DNA of 64,000 nucleotides from JAKAGZ01 sp035266865 (lineage in GTDB: Bacteria; Bacteroidota; Ignavibacteria; Ignavibacteriales; Ignavibacteriaceae). The notes beneath the pieces were generated by a model. That model saw nothing but the letters and a program-made list of their open reading frames with translations, searched no databases and was not told the DNA's origin. The position numbers and the translations under genes are program-made. Shown piece after piece: positions 44,306 to 53,754 of the stretch. Each line of letters starts with the position of its first letter. The first letter of the stretch is position 1. The stretch is taken from positions 11,005 through 75,004 of the forward strand of contig DATFMR010000032.1 in assembly GCA_035266865.1 (NCBI GenBank), read 5' to 3'.

Positions 44306-45517
44306 ATGCAAAAAGATATTCTTTCCGGCAAAAAAATTCTACTAGGTGTTACGGGCTGTATAGCTGCTTATAAATCAGTGTATATTGTAAGAGAATTAAT
44401 TAAACGCGGGTCGGATGTTAAAGTGATAATGACACCTGCGGCAACGGAATTTATTACCCCTTTGACACTTTCGGCTCTTACTAAAAATGAAGTAGTCGTA
44501 AAACTATTTCCAAAATCCACATCTGAAAACACATCAATAAAAACCTGGCACATTGATCTAGCTCTCTGGGCGGATTTAATGATAATTGCCCCGGCAACAA
44601 TGAATACAGTTGCAAAAATAGCGCATGGTTTTGCGGATAATGCTTTAACAACATTGGTTATGGCTTTAAGATCTCCTTTATTAATTTCTCCTGCGGCAGA
44701 TGTAGATATGTATGAAAATAAAATTGCACGGAAAAATCTTGAAATTCTGAAAGAGGCAGGATATTATATACTGGACGCAGAAAAAGGTGAACTTGCAAGC
44801 GGACTTAGTGGCACAGGAAGACTCCCGGAAACTGCTAAAATAATTGACTCAGCCGAACTAATTTTATCCGGTATAAAAAATGACCTGGCAGGAAAGAAAA
44901 TTTTAGTGACTGCCGGACCAACCTATGAAGATATTGATCCTGTAAGATATATTGGGAACAGATCAAGTGGTAAAATGGGATTCGAAATTGCCAAATCTTC
45001 ATTTCTGAGAGGAGCAGAAGTTACTCTTATTACGGGTCCAACAAATGAGTTATCATATCAGGAGATTAAACTTATAAATGTCAGAACAGCAAAAGAAATG
45101 AAAGATGCTGTTGTTAAGGAGCTCAAAAAAAATCATATTTTGATAATGTCAGCAGCTGTTGCTGATTATAAACCTGCAAATTCAGCAACAAAAAAGATTA
45201 AAAAAGAGGATAATTTGTCTTCGATTAAATTGACAAAAACTGATGACATTCTTTCTTCGTTAAAAAAAGGAAATAAAATCAGCGTTGGATTTGCCCTGGA
45301 AACAGATAATGAATTAAATAATGCACTTAAAAAATTGAAATCGAAAAATCTTGATTTAATTGTTCTAAATTCCCTGAAAGATAAAAATAGCGGTTTTGAA
45401 ACGGAAACAAACAAAATTAAAATTATTCACAAATCGGGGGAAATGAAGGATTTCCCGCTTCAATCAAAATTTCAGGTTGCTAATAATATACTTACAGAAA
45501 TATTAAAAATTAGTTAA
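44306..45517 (+). CDS. coaBC: Bifunctional phosphopantothenoylcysteine synthetase/decarboxylase
   Basis: This 403-residue protein has an N-terminal flavin-dependent decarboxylase half (CoaC): ILLGVTGCIAAYKSVYIVRE, IDLALWADLMIIAPATMNTVAKI. The PAMN motif reads SPAADVDMYEN. The C-terminal synthetase half (CoaB) has KILVTAGPTYEDIDPVRYIG, RSSGKMGFEIA, MSAAVADYKP and VGFALETDNE. It makes 4'-phosphopantetheine, the CoA precursor. Confidence 0.96.
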   Translation: MQKDILSGKKILLGVTGCIAAYKSVYIVRELIKRGSDVKVIMTPAATEFITPLTLSALTKNEVVVKLFPKSTSENTSIKTWHIDLALWADLMIIAPATMNTVAKIAHGFADNALTTLVMALRSPLLISPAADVDMYENKIARKNLEILKEAGYYILDAEKGELASGLSGTGRLPETAKIIDSAELILSGIKNDLAGKKILVTAGPTYEDIDPVRYIGNRSSGKMGFEIAKSSFLRGAEVTLITGPTNELSYQEIKLINVRTAKEMKDAVVKELKKNHILIMSAAVADYKPANSATKKIKKEDNLSSIKLTKTDDILSSLKKGNKISVGFALETDNELNNALKKLKSKNLDLIVLNSLKDKNSGFETETNKIKIIHKSGEMKDFPLQSKFQVANNILTEILKIS

Positions 45518-45562
45518 TAATTAGTTTCAATTTATCTTACATCTTCTTAAATTTTCAGTCCG

Positions 45563-46309
45563 ATGTCTCAATCGTTAAAAGAACAAATTGTACAATCACT
45601 TCTCGATCAAAAAGAAATTTTTGGTGACGATTTATTTGAACAAAATCTTCTAATAAAACGGAGAACTGAAATTAAAAAAAATACTGAACCTGCGCAGGAA
45701 GAAATATTTAAGGGTTTTAAAGAGGATTGGGAAAAGACCGAAAACCTGGACGAGCTCAACAAACAAATTTGTAATTGCCAGAAATGCCAGTTAGGTGCGA
45801 CAAGAAATAAATTTGTATTTGGATCGGGAAATCCAAATGCTGATGCAATGTGTATCGGTGAAGGTCCGGGGAAAGATGAGGATGCGCAGGGTTTGCCTTT
45901 TGTCGGGAGAGCAGGGAAGTTGCTTACTGAAATTTTAAAGGCAATAAGTTTTTCGCGTGACGAAGTTTTTATTGCAAATGTAGTTAAATGTAGACCGCCC
46001 GGAAACAGAACTCCTTTGCCGATAGAAATGGAAACTTGTTTGCCGTATCTTAAAAAGCAAGTTGAATTAATTAAACCTAAAGTAATCTTGTGTCTTGGGC
46101 TTACTGCTGCCCAGGCGATATTAAAAAAAAGAGATTCCTTGACTAATATGAGAGGCCAGGTATTTGAGTTTGATTCTGGCAACTGGAAAACCAAAGTGAT
46201 GGTGACATATCACCCGGCAGCTTTGTTAAGAAACCCTAACTGGAAAAGAGGTTGCTGGGAAGATGTGCAGAAATTCAGAAAACTGTATGATGAGTTAATC
46301 GATAAATAA
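45563..46309 (+). CDS. Type 4-like uracil-DNA glycosylase with Fe-S cluster
   Basis: The 248-residue protein has an N-terminal ~70-residue extension, then CNCQKCQLGATRNKFVFGSG, MCIGEGPGKDEDAQGLPFVG (motif 1), FIANVVKCRPPGNRTPLPIE...CLPYL and VMVTYHPAALLRNPNWKRG (motif 2). The four cysteines match the [4Fe-4S] ligands of family 4 UDG. It removes uracil from DNA. It lies in a run of core genes, 3 bp before dnaB. Confidence 0.93.
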   Translation: MSQSLKEQIVQSLLDQKEIFGDDLFEQNLLIKRRTEIKKNTEPAQEEIFKGFKEDWEKTENLDELNKQICNCQKCQLGATRNKFVFGSGNPNADAMCIGEGPGKDEDAQGLPFVGRAGKLLTEILKAISFSRDEVFIANVVKCRPPGNRTPLPIEMETCLPYLKKQVELIKPKVILCLGLTAAQAILKKRDSLTNMRGQVFEFDSGNWKTKVMVTYHPAALLRNPNWKRGCWEDVQKFRKLYDELIDK

Positions 46310-46311
46310 TA

Positions 46312-47757
46312 ATGGCAAATTTTAAAAAACAAAAAATAATGCTGGAAGAAATTAAACCAGCAAATCTAAAACCACCGGCGGAGCCCGAAATCGAAGCTGC
46401 TGTTTTAGGTGCAATGATGATTGAAAAAGAAGCAGTGCCAAAGGCAATTGAGCTTTTGAATTCGAATAGCTTTTATTTAAAAGAACACAAATTGATATAC
46501 GAATCAATGGTGTCATTATTTGAGTCCAGTGAACCAATTGATACAGTAACTTTATATGAAGAGCTGAAAAAAAGGGACCATATTGAAGAAGTCGGCGGTG
46601 CAGTTTATCTCAGTAAACTTTCACAAAATATTTCTTCGGCAGCAAACATTGAATATCATGCAAAAATAATCCTGGAAAAAGAGATACTGCGAAGTTTAAT
46701 TACCAGTTCACATAAAATTGCACAATCTGCTTACGAAGGCACTATGGATGCTTTTGATATTCTTGATGATGCAGAGCGACGAATTTTTGAAATTACAGAG
46801 AGTCATCTTAAAAAATCATTCCAGGGAATGGACAGGGCAGTACGCGATGCCATTGAATATATTGAAGCAATTCATTCAACTGCTCACCAGAAATTTTCTG
46901 TACCAACCGGATTTTATGAACTTGATGAAATGCTTGGCGGATTTCAAAAATCTGATCTTATTATTTTAGCTGCCCGTCCTTCAATGGGTAAAACTGCTTT
47001 TGCACTTACTCTGGCTAGAAATGCGGCTGTTGATCATAAAGTGCCGGTCGGAATTTTCAGTCTTGAAATGTCAACGATGCAATTAATAATTCGTTTACTC
47101 TGTGCTGAAGGAAGGTTGAATGCTCATCTTGTCAGAACCGGTAAACTTCCTTCTGAAGAGGGAGTAAAACTAAGTAAAAATGCTCACAAATTAATTGAAT
47201 CCCCAATTTATGTGGATGATGCGCCGGCACAAACTGTGCTTGAAATACGTGCAAAAGCCAGAAGATTAAAAGCAGAAAAAGATATTGGTCTGATAATAAT
47301 AGATTATCTTCAGCTGATGCAGGGACCAGCGAAACTTGAAAGTCGTGAAAGAGAAATCTCGCATATTTCAAGGTCATTAAAAGCGCTGGCAAAAGAATTA
47401 AATATTCCGATTATTGCACTTTCCCAGTTAAACAGGGCAGTTGAAACAAGAAATGATAAACGACCACAGTTATCAGACTTAAGAGAATCCGGTTCAATTG
47501 AACAGGATGCGGATGTTGTTATTTTTCTGAATAGACCTGAATATTATCAAATAAAACAATTTCCGGACGGTTCTTCCACAGAGGGTATAGCTGAGGTAAT
47601 TATAGGAAAACAAAGAAACGGTCCGGTTGGTGATATACAACTTGCATTTATTAAAGAATATGCGAGGTTTGAAAACCTTGCTCACCAGAGACAGATTGAA
47701 GAATATTCTGCTCAATCCGCAATGGGTGAGTTACCAACAAATGACGAAATTATTTAA
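46312..47757 (+). CDS. dnaB: Replicative DNA helicase DnaB
   Basis: The 481-residue protein has an N-terminal helical domain (PEIEAAVLGAMMIEKEAVPKA), linker and RecA-like domain with Walker A ARPSMGKTAFALTLARNAA, IGLIIIDYLQLMQG (Walker B), ELNIPIIALSQLNRAVETR and LSDLRESGSIEQDADVV. The hexamer unwinds DNA at the fork. No intein is seen. The length is normal, and the start has no obvious ribosome binding site. Confidence 0.97.
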   Translation: MANFKKQKIMLEEIKPANLKPPAEPEIEAAVLGAMMIEKEAVPKAIELLNSNSFYLKEHKLIYESMVSLFESSEPIDTVTLYEELKKRDHIEEVGGAVYLSKLSQNISSAANIEYHAKIILEKEILRSLITSSHKIAQSAYEGTMDAFDILDDAERRIFEITESHLKKSFQGMDRAVRDAIEYIEAIHSTAHQKFSVPTGFYELDEMLGGFQKSDLIILAARPSMGKTAFALTLARNAAVDHKVPVGIFSLEMSTMQLIIRLLCAEGRLNAHLVRTGKLPSEEGVKLSKNAHKLIESPIYVDDAPAQTVLEIRAKARRLKAEKDIGLIIIDYLQLMQGPAKLESREREISHISRSLKALAKELNIPIIALSQLNRAVETRNDKRPQLSDLRESGSIEQDADVVIFLNRPEYYQIKQFPDGSSTEGIAEVIIGKQRNGPVGDIQLAFIKEYARFENLAHQRQIEEYSAQSAMGELPTNDEII

Positions 47758-47822
47758 TGGAACTTTTCTTCCGGTTAGTCAGTCCATTCTAATATACAAT
47801 TTCTAAAAAGGTTAGCTAAAAC

Positions 47823-48677
47823 TTGAAAAAATTATTTATAGCATTACTTTTATTATCATCCCTGGTAAGTGCACAGATATACACACCGAATGATATAAGT
47901 GTCTGTCTTCAAAAATTCCATTTGGTGATCGATAAAAAGATTACAAAAGACCCGATTGGCGAAGTGATGGTTGTAATTGGCAAAAGTTTTATCGGTACAA
48001 TGTATGAAGCACATACTCTTGAAAAAGCAGAACCTGAATCGCTTGTAGTAAACCTGACCGGATTCGATTGTACAACTTTTATGGAAAACTGTCTTGTTCT
48101 CGCAAGAGTAGCAAAGATTAAAGATCCAACAATTAAAAAATATTTAGAACAATTACAGTATGAAAGATACAGGAATGGAATAATTGACGGCTATCATTCA
48201 AGGCTTCATTATTTCACTGACTGGATTTATGACGGCGAAAAGAAAGGAATTGTAAAAAATATTACTCAAAGCCTTGGTGGAATTCCATACAACAAAAAAA
48301 TTGATTTTATGACCACACACCGGGAGGCATATAAGCAATTAAAAGATGATTCCTTTTACAAAAAAATTGGTGAGATTGAAAAAGAAATTAATAAAAGACA
48401 ATTATTTTACATTCCAAAGGACAGCATATCTAAAATCGAAAATAAATTAATGAATGGCGATATAATAGCCTTTACTACCACCATCCCCGGTCTTGATGTT
48501 TCTCACGTAGCTTTTGTAATTAAAATGGATGATGGAAATACAAAAATTCTAAATGCACCTGATGTTGGCAAAAAAGTTCAGATTTCTTCTAAAACATTAT
48601 CTGAATACGTAAAAGGTAACAAAAGACAGACGGGCATAATAGTAGCAAGACCTCTGGAGCCGGAAAGAGAAAATTAA
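47823..48677 (+). CDS. DUF1460-family secreted protein (putative amidase)
   Basis: The 284-residue protein has a signal peptide (cleavage near LVSA-QI). The DUF1460 signature is VNLTGFDCTTFMENCLVLAR (catalytic-type Cys), RLHYFTDWIYDGEKKGIVKN and GLDVSHVAFVIKMDDG (His). DUF1460 proteins have an NlpC/P60-like fold and are probable peptidoglycan amidases. The start is TTG at 47823 with AAAGG upstream. It converges with the ClC gene (4-bp overlap). Confidence 0.88.
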   Translation: MKKLFIALLLLSSLVSAQIYTPNDISVCLQKFHLVIDKKITKDPIGEVMVVIGKSFIGTMYEAHTLEKAEPESLVVNLTGFDCTTFMENCLVLARVAKIKDPTIKKYLEQLQYERYRNGIIDGYHSRLHYFTDWIYDGEKKGIVKNITQSLGGIPYNKKIDFMTTHREAYKQLKDDSFYKKIGEIEKEINKRQLFYIPKDSISKIENKLMNGDIIAFTTTIPGLDVSHVAFVIKMDDGNTKILNAPDVGKKVQISSKTLSEYVKGNKRQTGIIVARPLEPEREN

Positions 48678-50344
48678 TTCTCAAAGTTACTTCTTATATC
48701 ATCAATACTGTTACTTGAGCACAATACCAGAATTTCATCTCCCTTATTTAATTTTAAATCCGGTTCAGGGAAAAGCAATTCATTATTTCTGATTATTGCC
48801 ATAATTTTCCAATCTTCATTTTTGTCGTTCAGACACCTGCTGCTAATTAAAGAATTTATGCATTTACTTTGTGATGAAAGTTTCCCAAGTAGCAATCTTT
48901 CATTTTCTGTAATATTAACAGGTATGCTCGATTCTAATAGTGAAACCAAATCTATTTTTCCAAACGCACCCGGATCAATTTTTTTCTGATCTTTCAGCAT
49001 AGAAAGAGCACGTTTTAAATGTTCCATCCTGTGTGCCTGGGAATCAGATTGTCTCTCAACCTGTGCTTCATACAAACTAATGTATTTTACATTTAATTGG
49101 TTGCATAAGAAATCCTGTATGTAAAATCCAAGTATAACGGCCAGGGCCGCTGGAACAAGCAAATTATATCCTCCTGTCATTTCGGTTACCATCAAAAGGG
49201 TTGCAATCGGAACTCTTGCGGAACTGCCAAAAACGGCTGCCATTCCAACTACTGTAAATGCTGCAGGAGGGAGATTAAAAATTTTAGCAAAAAGCCCGCC
49301 AAGCATTGCGCCGACAAATAATGTTGGGGCAAAAACACCTCCCGATCCTCCGGATGAAACTGTCAATGCAAATGAAATCATTTTTCCAAAGACCAAAATC
49401 AACAATAGAGAAATAACCAGCTCTCCATTAATTGTTTTTTGAATCCAGCCATATCCACCACCCAGAACCTGCGGAAATGCAAGTGCGATCAACCCAACTC
49501 CCAGTCCACCTATCGCAGGTTTAAAATGATTTTTGATTGGAATTTTTTTAAAAAGATCCCGGGTGTAATAAAAAACGTTTGGAAGAATTGTCCCTATTAT
49601 ACCGCTGGCAATTCCTAATAAAACATACCATGCATAATCGCTGAAATGTTCAATTATTAAATTTCCCGGAACCCTGAATAAAGGTTCCCAACCGACGATT
49701 ACAGAATTTAAAGCGTAAGCAATTATTGAACCGAGCATTGTGTAGATAAGAGCTTCGGTTTCAAATTCCATATCACTGTAGAGTACTTCGATTGCAAAAA
49801 TTGCTGTACCAATTGGTGAACGGAAAATTGCTGAAAGCCCCGCAGCCATACCGATTAAAACAAGGAGTCTTCTTTCTTTTTCTGTACGATTTAATATTCC
49901 CGCATAAATTGAACCAAAACCGGCACTGAATAATGCTGTCGGACCTTCTCTGCCTGCCGATCCACCGGAACCAATTGTAATTGCTGAAGCAACAATTTTT
50001 ATAGGAGTTACTCTTTTCCTTATTGCCCCTGCTTGCATGTGAAAGGCTTTTACCGCAGTATCAGTTCCATGACCTTCTGCTTCAGGTGCAAATTTGTAAA
50101 CAATAAATCCAGAGATCAATCCGCCTATTACAAGCACAAGTGGAATTAACCAGAGTCCGTGTGAGCCAATTGTTTCAACCAGGTTTCCCCCTTCGCTCTG
50201 CAGAACAGGAGGAGAATATTCAGCAATGTAATCGAAAAATATTTTATGAAAAAATTGGAGCAGCAGTCTGAATAATTCGGCTCCCAGAGCGCCCATTATT
50301 CCAAGTATGAATGTATCAAATAGAAGATGTGCCTGTTTTTTCAT
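48674..50344 (-). CDS. ClC-family chloride channel/transporter with RCK-C-like tail
   Basis: The 556-residue protein has ~10-12 membrane helices. Ion-path motifs are GSGGSAGREGPTALFSAG (with the gating Glu of GREGP), SSGGSGGVFAPTLFVGAM and FGSSARVPIATLLMVTEMTG. The Glu suggests a Cl-/H+ exchanger rather than a channel. After residue ~430 a soluble domain ends in LKLNKGDEILVLCSSNSIDD, a TrkA/RCK C-terminal pattern instead of the more common CBS pair. Confidence 0.92.
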   Translation of the reverse strand: MKKQAHLLFDTFILGIMGALGAELFRLLLQFFHKIFFDYIAEYSPPVLQSEGGNLVETIGSHGLWLIPLVLVIGGLISGFIVYKFAPEAEGHGTDTAVKAFHMQAGAIRKRVTPIKIVASAITIGSGGSAGREGPTALFSAGFGSIYAGILNRTEKERRLLVLIGMAAGLSAIFRSPIGTAIFAIEVLYSDMEFETEALIYTMLGSIIAYALNSVIVGWEPLFRVPGNLIIEHFSDYAWYVLLGIASGIIGTILPNVFYYTRDLFKKIPIKNHFKPAIGGLGVGLIALAFPQVLGGGYGWIQKTINGELVISLLLILVFGKMISFALTVSSGGSGGVFAPTLFVGAMLGGLFAKIFNLPPAAFTVVGMAAVFGSSARVPIATLLMVTEMTGGYNLLVPAALAVILGFYIQDFLCNQLNVKYISLYEAQVERQSDSQAHRMEHLKRALSMLKDQKKIDPGAFGKIDLVSLLESSIPVNITENERLLLGKLSSQSKCINSLISSRCLNDKNEDWKIMAIIRNNELLFPEPDLKLNKGDEILVLCSSNSIDDIRSNFEN

Positions 50345-50460
50345 AAAAACAATATTATTCTTTGGAATTACCTTTTACAAGTTATTGTTTGTAAAATGGT
50401 TACAATTATTTAGATTAATAATGATTACGCTGATAAGCAATGCAAAAATAGATTGTAAAT

Positions 50461-51315
50461 TTATTTTTTTATCAATGATTGAAGTGTCTTAATATTAATT
50501 GTGTCCTCTTTCATTTCTTTATTTTTTGGAGTTTCCAAAATTTTTGGAATTTTTTCTAATTTTTTATCATTCATAATATTTGTGAATCCTTCTTTCCCGA
50601 TGAAGCCTTTGCCTATATGTTCGTGCCTGTCGACCCTGCTGGCAAATTCCTTTTTGCTGTCATTCATATGAAAACATTTTAACCTGTCTAATCCTACAAT
50701 TTCATCAAAATCTTTTACTACTTTTTTGTATTTCTTAGAGTCTTTAATATCATAACCGGCAGCAAAAATGTGGGCTGTGTCTATGCAGACAGTCATTCTT
50801 TTTTTGTCTTCAACAAGATCAATTATTTCTTTTAACTGCTCAAACCTGTAACCAAGTGTAGTCCCTTGTCCGGCAGTAGCTTCAAGCATTGATGAGACTT
50901 TATGGTTTTTTGTTTTATCGTGACAAATATTCAGTGATTCAGCTATTATTTTTATTCCTTCATTCTTGCCCTGTCCGCCGTGTGCACCGGGATGAAAATT
51001 CAAATGGGGAATTCCTAAAAGTTCGCATCTTTCAAGCTCATCTATAAATGCTTCCCGCGATCTTTTTAATGTGTATTTATTCTTTGAGCATAAATTTATC
51101 AAATAGGAACTATGTGTAAGTACAAATTTAATACCGGATTCTTTCAGCAGCTCTTTAAATTTGTTAATCTCTTTTTCTTCAAGAGGTTTTGCATTCCAGC
51201 GGTTGTTGTTTTTTGTAAATATCTGCATAGCTGTAAATTTTAATTTCTCAGCTCTTTCAACAGCTTTATGAACTCCCCCTGAAGTTGATGTATGTGCGCC
51301 AATTAAATGATTCAT
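50461..51315 (-). CDS. nfo: Endonuclease IV (AP endonuclease)
   Basis: The 284-residue TIM-barrel protein has IGAHTSTSGGVHKAVERA, THSSYLINLCS, HLNFHPGAHGGQG, MLEATAGQGTTLG, VCIDTAHIFAAGYD, HMNDSKKEFASRVDRHEHIG and KIPKILETP, which supply the three-zinc ligands. It cleaves abasic sites during base excision repair. It lies 36 bp downstream of the broken RmlD-like gene. Confidence 0.96.
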   Translation of the reverse strand: MNHLIGAHTSTSGGVHKAVERAEKLKFTAMQIFTKNNNRWNAKPLEEKEINKFKELLKESGIKFVLTHSSYLINLCSKNKYTLKRSREAFIDELERCELLGIPHLNFHPGAHGGQGKNEGIKIIAESLNICHDKTKNHKVSSMLEATAGQGTTLGYRFEQLKEIIDLVEDKKRMTVCIDTAHIFAAGYDIKDSKKYKKVVKDFDEIVGLDRLKCFHMNDSKKEFASRVDRHEHIGKGFIGKEGFTNIMNDKKLEKIPKILETPKNKEMKEDTINIKTLQSLIKK

Positions 51316-51351
51316 GCTTAATTAATCAATTTTATATAATTTTATCGATAG

Positions 51352-52230
51352 TTAATTAATAATTATTTTTTTTATTGACTCTTTTACAGATTTTTGTCTA
51401 ATTCCCAATGATTGAAGTTTATCAGTATTTAGTGAAACATCCTCAACAGCCTGGTAATCTGGTATTTCTTTCATTGAAATTTTCCGAATCTGGCTTTTAT
51501 CGAAGCCGGCTATTTCACAAAGAAGTTCTCCCATTTCAACGCGGTTAACCCGCTCATTTCCGCCAAAGTTTATAATTTCATTTTTAATATCAAGTTTTGT
51601 AAGCTGATTTATTATTCTGACTGCTTCCGGTAATGAAAGAGCTGTGCAGTACTGGTCATAAAAAAGTTTTACTTATTTTCCATTTTTAAGATTGTTGTAC
51701 ATTTGGTCAAAATGATTTTTCTTATTTTCTATTCCAAATCCGTATAAAAATGAAGTTCTAAGAATTATATAATTACTAGAGATTTCCTGTATTTTCAATT
51801 CGCCCATCAATTTTGTCTCTGCATAAAGTGATATTGGAATTAACTTTGAGTCTTCTTTTAACATTGACCCACGGTAACCGGCATAAACAAGATCAGTTGA
51901 AATAAATATTAATTTTGCTGAATAGTTATTACATAATTCAGCAAGAGTGCTGGTGGAATTTACATTTATATCATAAATCTTTTTTGAAGAGAGGGAAGGA
52001 ACAGGCATTGGAGTTGAAATTGCTGCAAGATGTACAACGATTTCAGGTTTAAAATTCTTAAATAAATTTATGACGTTTTCTTTGTCTCTTATATCAAGTT
52101 GAACCGAATTGCAATTTTTGCAGTTTCCCGGATCAGTGAGGTAGGTTGTTAAAATTTCATTTTCTTTCGATAATTCCATATTCAGGTATTGCCCCAGCAA
52201 CCCGCTTCCGCCGGTAATTAATATTCTCAT
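51352..52230 (-). pseudogene. RmlD-like dTDP-4-dehydrorhamnose reductase interrupted by one in-frame stop
   Basis: Residues 1-185 (52230 to 51676) form an SDR/RmlD N-terminal half: MRILITGGSGLLGQYLN, VVHLAAISTPMP, FISTDLVYAGYRG and SLYAETKLMGELK. A TAA at 51675-51673 follows ...NNLKNGK. The same frame then continues without gap as VKLFYDQYCTALSLPEAVRI, NFGGNERVNRVEMGELL and on to the stop at 51352. This gives a full-length ~291-residue family member with one codon turned to a stop. It could be a true pseudogene, a read error, or two cooperating half-proteins. Confidence 0.85.
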
Positions 52231-52295
52231 AAGATCTATTCAAAAATTGTTTTGGGTATTAATATAAAAATATTAATTAACTGATTTAAATAGTC

Positions 52296-53114
52296 TTAAG
52301 ATCCTAAATGAGCTTTAATTCCCGCAACAAAATAATTGATAGAATATGTCTCAAATCCTGAATGAATATATGAAAGAATAAATGTAAAACTTTTAACGGG
52401 AGTATATTCCACCTGTCCAAAATACTTTTTGTCTTGAGTCTCCTCCTGGTTAAAAATTGTAAGTAAATCAGAATCAAAATAATATGCTCGTTTACCGAAC
52501 ATTGCACCAGCTTTTATTAGAAAAGAATTTAACGGAAGATAATTGATCCTCGCTTCAAATGACGCCAGGTTCCTTCCATCTTTTACTTTTACATAGCTGG
52601 GTTTTAATGATAAATAAACGCGTGGATCAATTAAATATTCCAGGCGGGCCGTAAATTGATCGGTTGATTGTTGCAGAATACCGCCATTCATTTTTAAATG
52701 TACATATGATAAGCCAATGTAAAAAAGTTTTAACCTGATGAATGATTCGAGATTAAAAATATTGGTTCTATCCTGGTAATTATTAATCGAATTGGATTCC
52801 AGGTAATCCCCGTTTATATAATCGTAATTCAATTTAATGTAAAAGGGATCAAAATTTAAAATGGTCTGCAGGTTGTACATTTGCTGGTTATAATCCCAGT
52901 TGGGTGTAATAATTTTTAAATTATCATAACCAGCTAAAAATGTATGCCTCTGGCCGAATACAAATGGAACATATACTGAAAATGCTTTAGATGAAGCATC
53001 CGAAGAATAGTTGCCGTAAGTATAATAGATTCCTGGATGAACAGATAATGAATCTGCTTTTGCTAAAAAGTTAATAGAAATTAAAAAACAGATTATGGTC
53101 GCAATTTTTTTCAT
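52296..53114 (-). CDS. YaiO-like outer membrane beta-barrel protein
   Basis: The 272-residue protein has a signal peptide ending near FLAKADS. The mature protein is repeated amphipathic strands rich in Tyr (HPGIYYTYGNYS, FYIKLNYDYINGDYLES, VYLSLKPSYVKVKDGR) and ends YFVAGIKAHLGS, as in YaiO/TIGR04390-type barrels. YaiO-like proteins are associated with polysaccharide or envelope export. It is the last gene of the coupled PqqD-to-YaiO operon, 7 bp after the TPR gene. Confidence 0.82.
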   Translation of the reverse strand: MKKIATIICFLISINFLAKADSLSVHPGIYYTYGNYSSDASSKAFSVYVPFVFGQRHTFLAGYDNLKIITPNWDYNQQMYNLQTILNFDPFYIKLNYDYINGDYLESNSINNYQDRTNIFNLESFIRLKLFYIGLSYVHLKMNGGILQQSTDQFTARLEYLIDPRVYLSLKPSYVKVKDGRNLASFEARINYLPLNSFLIKAGAMFGKRAYYFDSDLLTIFNQEETQDKKYFGQVEYTPVKSFTFILSYIHSGFETYSINYFVAGIKAHLGS

Positions 53115-53121
53115 ATTGAGA

Positions 53122-53754
53122 TCACTCTAATTGTTTTAGTCCTGTTGAAGCACTTTCATCATTTTCACTCATCATTAATACAGTACTGAATAATTGTTTT
53201 GCTTTTTGTTTTTCACCTAGGTAGTAATACGTCCAGCCTAATGATAAGTTTACTTCATATTCAGAAGGATAATAGAGGTACATTTTTTCAAGATATTTTT
53301 TAGCAGTTGAATATTCACCCTTATTCAGAAATATTTGTCCCAACCGTAAGTTGGCGTAATAATTATTTGCATCAATTTTAAGGATTGAGACATAAATATT
53401 CTGGACTTCGTCCCATTCTTCAAGAGAAGCAAGAGGAAGTGTCAACCCAAGCATTGCCTCAATACTATTTTTGCTTTGGGTTAAAGCACTACCGTAATAT
53501 TTTTTTGAATTTTTATAATCTTCATTCAAATAATAAAGCCAGCCAAGCCGCATGTTAAATAAATATGAATTATTTTCGCTAGTGACTTTCTTAAGAACAT
53601 CAAGTGCACTCTTATAATCATTATTGCTTTCGTACTTAATTGACTGATTAAATGCTTTAATCTTGTCAGATGATTGTCCATAACCTTTTCCCAAAAACAG
53701 TGAAAACACCAAAATCATAATCAGAAGCAGTCCTGATGAATGATAATTTTTCAT
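53122..53754 (-). CDS. Secreted tetratricopeptide-repeat protein
   Basis: The 210-residue protein has a signal peptide (cleavage near GKGYGQ-SS) followed by about five TPR units, e.g. YLFNMRLGWLYYLNEDYKNS, YYANLRLGQIFLNKGEYSTA and YEVNLSLGWTYYYLGEKQKA. TPR proteins are scaffolds. Here it overlaps the M23 fusion gene by 4 bp and precedes the YaiO-like barrel, a pairing (TPR plus outer-membrane barrel) also seen in PgaA-like exporters. Confidence 0.85.
   Translation of the reverse strand: MKNYHSSGLLLIMILVFSLFLGKGYGQSSDKIKAFNQSIKYESNNDYKSALDVLKKVTSENNSYLFNMRLGWLYYLNEDYKNSKKYYGSALTQSKNSIEAMLGLTLPLASLEEWDEVQNIYVSILKIDANNYYANLRLGQIFLNKGEYSTAKKYLEKMYLYYPSEYEVNLSLGWTYYYLGEKQKAKQLFSTVLMMSENDESASTGLKQLE

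Noticed and set aside
51673..51675. Stop-codon reassignment or frameshift in the RmlD-like gene
   Set aside because: The two halves share one frame, so no frameshift is involved. TAA ends many other genes here, so reassignment is not credible.
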